A stretch of DNA of 64,000 nt, taken from NCBI RefSeq assembly GCF_011040385.1, contig NZ_JAAIKB010000001.1, forward strand, positions 372,001 through 436,000, written 5' to 3'. The notes beneath the pieces are model-generated. The model saw only the letters and a list, made by a program, of their open reading frames with translations, ran no database searches and had not been told where the DNA came from. This document shows, piece by piece, positions 62,641-64,000 of this stretch. Position 1 is the stretch's first letter. Each line of letters starts with the position of its first letter. This DNA comes from Falsiroseomonas algicola (GTDB lineage: Bacteria; Pseudomonadota; Alphaproteobacteria; Acetobacterales; Acetobacteraceae). Made by a program: the position numbers and the translations under genes.

Positions 62641-63503
62641 GCGGCAGGGTCCGTGGGCAGGCCGGCAGCGAGCATGCGGAGCTGCGTGAGCGCACCCGCG
62701 GCCGCGGCTTCCTCGATGCCCTCGAGCGTCTCGGCCGCCCTCTTCCAGCCGGCATTGGCGGCGATGCCACGCAGCGCATGGGCCACGGCGCGCGCGGCGC
62801 CGGTATCGCCATCCGCCGCGGCGGCCGTCAGGCGCGGCAGGCGGGCGAACCATTCCTCCGCGAAGGCGTCCTGCATGGGATTGGGCCCCGCGGCAGCGGG
62901 CTTCGCCAGGACCGGCGTGTAGAGCGTGACATAGCCGCCGCCCGGCAGGGGCGTGCGGCGCAGTTCCAGCAGGCTGCCATCCGGCCTTTCCCGCTGCAGG
63001 CGCTGCGGCACGGTGCCGTCATGGAACAGGCGCATGCGCCGCTCTGTCTCGGCTTCCGGATCGACCATGCCGAACTCCCCCGCTTCCGCCTGGATGCGGA
63101 TCACTTCGCGGAGCGGCATGCCGATGCGCAGCACGCGGCGCGGCACGCCGGCATAGTCGGAAAAGCGCGGATTCCAGCCGGCCAGGCGAAGATCGGCGTC
63201 GACCACGAGGATGCCATCCGCCATGGCCGCCAGCACGCCATCCAGCATCCGGGACTTGGCCTCCGACCGCTCCGTCAGCAGGCGGAGCTCCGCATTGGCG
63301 GCGGCCAGGTGGGCGTTGCGGGCATGCAGCTGAAGTTCCCGGCGCCGCAGGCGGCGCGCCTGCCACAGCACCGCCAGCGCCGCAGCCGCGGCCGCCAGGG
63401 CCAGCAGGCCGGCGACGGCCTGGCTCACGCCCGGCTCCGCGATGCCCTGCGCCCAGGCCGGCGTCGCCAGCAGTGCCGCCATGGCGACCAGCGGGACCAG
63501 CAT
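62631..63503 (-). CDS. Membrane-linked PAS-HPt signalling protein
   Basis: This 290-residue protein opens with a signal-like stretch (VPLVAMAALLATPAWAQ), a second hydrophobic helix (about 30-47), then a short coiled coil (about 55-85). A PAS domain (about 85-200, MADGILVVDADLRLAGWN) follows. The end (about 215-285) looks like an HPt domain, with AVAHALRGIAANAG placing the phospho-His at 242. No kinase or receiver domain is present. It could carry phosphate between unlinked partners under control of its PAS sensor. ATG 63503 has GGGAG six bases upstream. Confidence 0.6.
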   Translation of the reverse strand: MLVPLVAMAALLATPAWAQGIAEPGVSQAVAGLLALAAAAAALAVLWQARRLRRRELQLHARNAHLAAANAELRLLTERSEAKSRMLDGVLAAMADGILVVDADLRLAGWNPRFSDYAGVPRRVLRIGMPLREVIRIQAEAGEFGMVDPEAETERRMRLFHDGTVPQRLQRERPDGSLLELRRTPLPGGGYVTLYTPVLAKPAAAGPNPMQDAFAEEWFARLPRLTAAAADGDTGAARAVAHALRGIAANAGWKRAAETLEGIEEAAAAGALTQLRMLAAGLPTDPAACN

Positions 63504-63712
63504 CGTCATCTCCCGCCAGGTGGTTGTCGGGTCAGCCTTGCCTTCTACCCGCGCGTGCCGAAGGCCGGCAAGGTCGCGTCGAAGGCCGCCCCGACGCTGC
63601 ACTGCGTCAGGCGGGCTTGCCGCCGGGGGGCCCGATTGGCATGTTCCGCCCACTCCCAACCCCAGGGCGCGATCGAGGTGTCCCGGCACGGGCGTTCGGC
63701 AAGGAATGAGGC

Positions 63713-64000
63713 ATGGCCAAGATCAAGGTGAAGACCCCCGTCGTCGAGATGGACGGGGACGAGATGACGCGCATCATCTGGGGGTTCATCAAGGACCGCC
63801 TGATCCTGCCCTACCTCGACATCGACCTGAAGTACTACGACCTGGGCGTCGAGTACCGTGACCAGACCGATGACCAGGTGACGGTGGATGCCGCCAACGC
63901 GACCAAGCAGTACGGCGTGGGCGTGAAGTGCGCGACCATCACCCCGGACGAGGCGCGGGTGAAGGAGTTCGGCCTGAAGAAGATGTGGCGGTCGCCCAAC
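63713..64000 (+). CDS. icd: NADP-dependent isocitrate dehydrogenase (3' end outside window)
   Basis: The first 96 residues are visible, beginning [23 protein letters not shown], diagnostic of the eukaryote-like alphaproteobacterial homodimeric NADP enzyme. [15 protein letters not shown] and MWRSPN follow. It decarboxylates isocitrate to 2-oxoglutarate in the citric acid cycle. An AAGGA ribosome site lies just upstream. It is divergent from the PAS-HPt gene across 209 bp that hold no gene and presumably both promoters. Confidence 0.93.
   Translation, partial: MAKIKVKTPVVEMDGDEMTRIIWGFIKDRLILPYLDIDLKYYDLGVEYRDQTDDQVTVDAANATKQYGVGVKCATITPDEARVKEFGLKKMWRSPN

Overview
The window is 64 kb of very GC-rich DNA, packed with genes on both strands, from a chromosome of an alphaproteobacterium. 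I infer Acetobacteraceae of the Roseomonas kind. The grounds are strong G/C bias at third codon positions, tight ATGA and TGATG gene overlaps, several solute-receptor families typical of that group (Bug/TTT, TRAP, Liv, NMT1), an Anbu proteasome-like cluster and alphaproteobacterial-type metabolic genes. No tRNA, rRNA, CRISPR array, insertion sequence or phage gene was seen. No gap lacking a gene exceeds about 260 bases.

Layout. 1-2.7 kb: the tail of an HWE sensor kinase and a Bcr/CflA efflux pump with a palindrome over its ribosome site. 2.9-7.9 kb: a UgpC-type sugar ABC importer and a flavodoxin-like protein. 7.9-15.5 kb: an SDR, a 2-hydroxyacid dehydrogenase, a sulfotransferase-like protein, a two-module glycosyltransferase and an aldehyde dehydrogenase. 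15.5-20.9 kb: a TRAP transporter split across a divergent promoter, with an amidohydrolase and an Asp/Glu/hydantoin racemase. 20.9-24.9 kb: a minus-strand operon of SDR, BtpA-like protein, FGGY kinase and CE4-type deacetylase. 24.9-31.1 kb: an amidohydrolase, a complete Pot-type ABC importer and a maleate-isomerase-like protein. 31.1-36.9 kb: a Rieske oxygenase, an orphan NMT1 receptor, a creatininase-family amidohydrolase and two tandem FAD oxidases. 37-44.2 kb: a DUF5675-like protein and the minus-strand Anbu cluster (gamma-glutamyltransferase, DUF1194, ATP-grasp, alpha-E, transglutaminase-like, Anbu). 44.3-46.8 kb: a degenerate ROK-type protein, a deoxyribosyltransferase-like protein and a kynurenine-formamidase-like hydrolase. 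46.9-51.4 kb: livJHMGF. 51.6-53.5 kb: an orphan Bug receptor, a structured intergenic element and a LysR regulator. 53.7-62.2 kb: a small secreted protein, then an aerobic 2-aminobenzoyl-CoA (anthranilate) type catabolic cluster. 62.2-64 kb: three small or signalling genes and the start of icd.

How it works together. The window reads as a scavenging region: six solute-capture systems sit next to enzymes that would process their ligands. The strongest functional link is between the Liv importer and the anthranilate-CoA cluster. A similar 22-bp imperfect palindrome lies upstream of livJ and twice in the divergent promoter of the catabolic cluster. The cluster encodes its own MarR regulator, which suggests one regulon for uptake and breakdown. 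Two other regions repeat a module of ATZ/TRZ-type amidohydrolase, transporter and Asp/Glu-racemase-superfamily protein, which hints at two N-heterocycle or ureide salvage routes. Three proteins appear to have lost catalytic residues: the transglutaminase-like, ROK-like and maleate-isomerase-like proteins.
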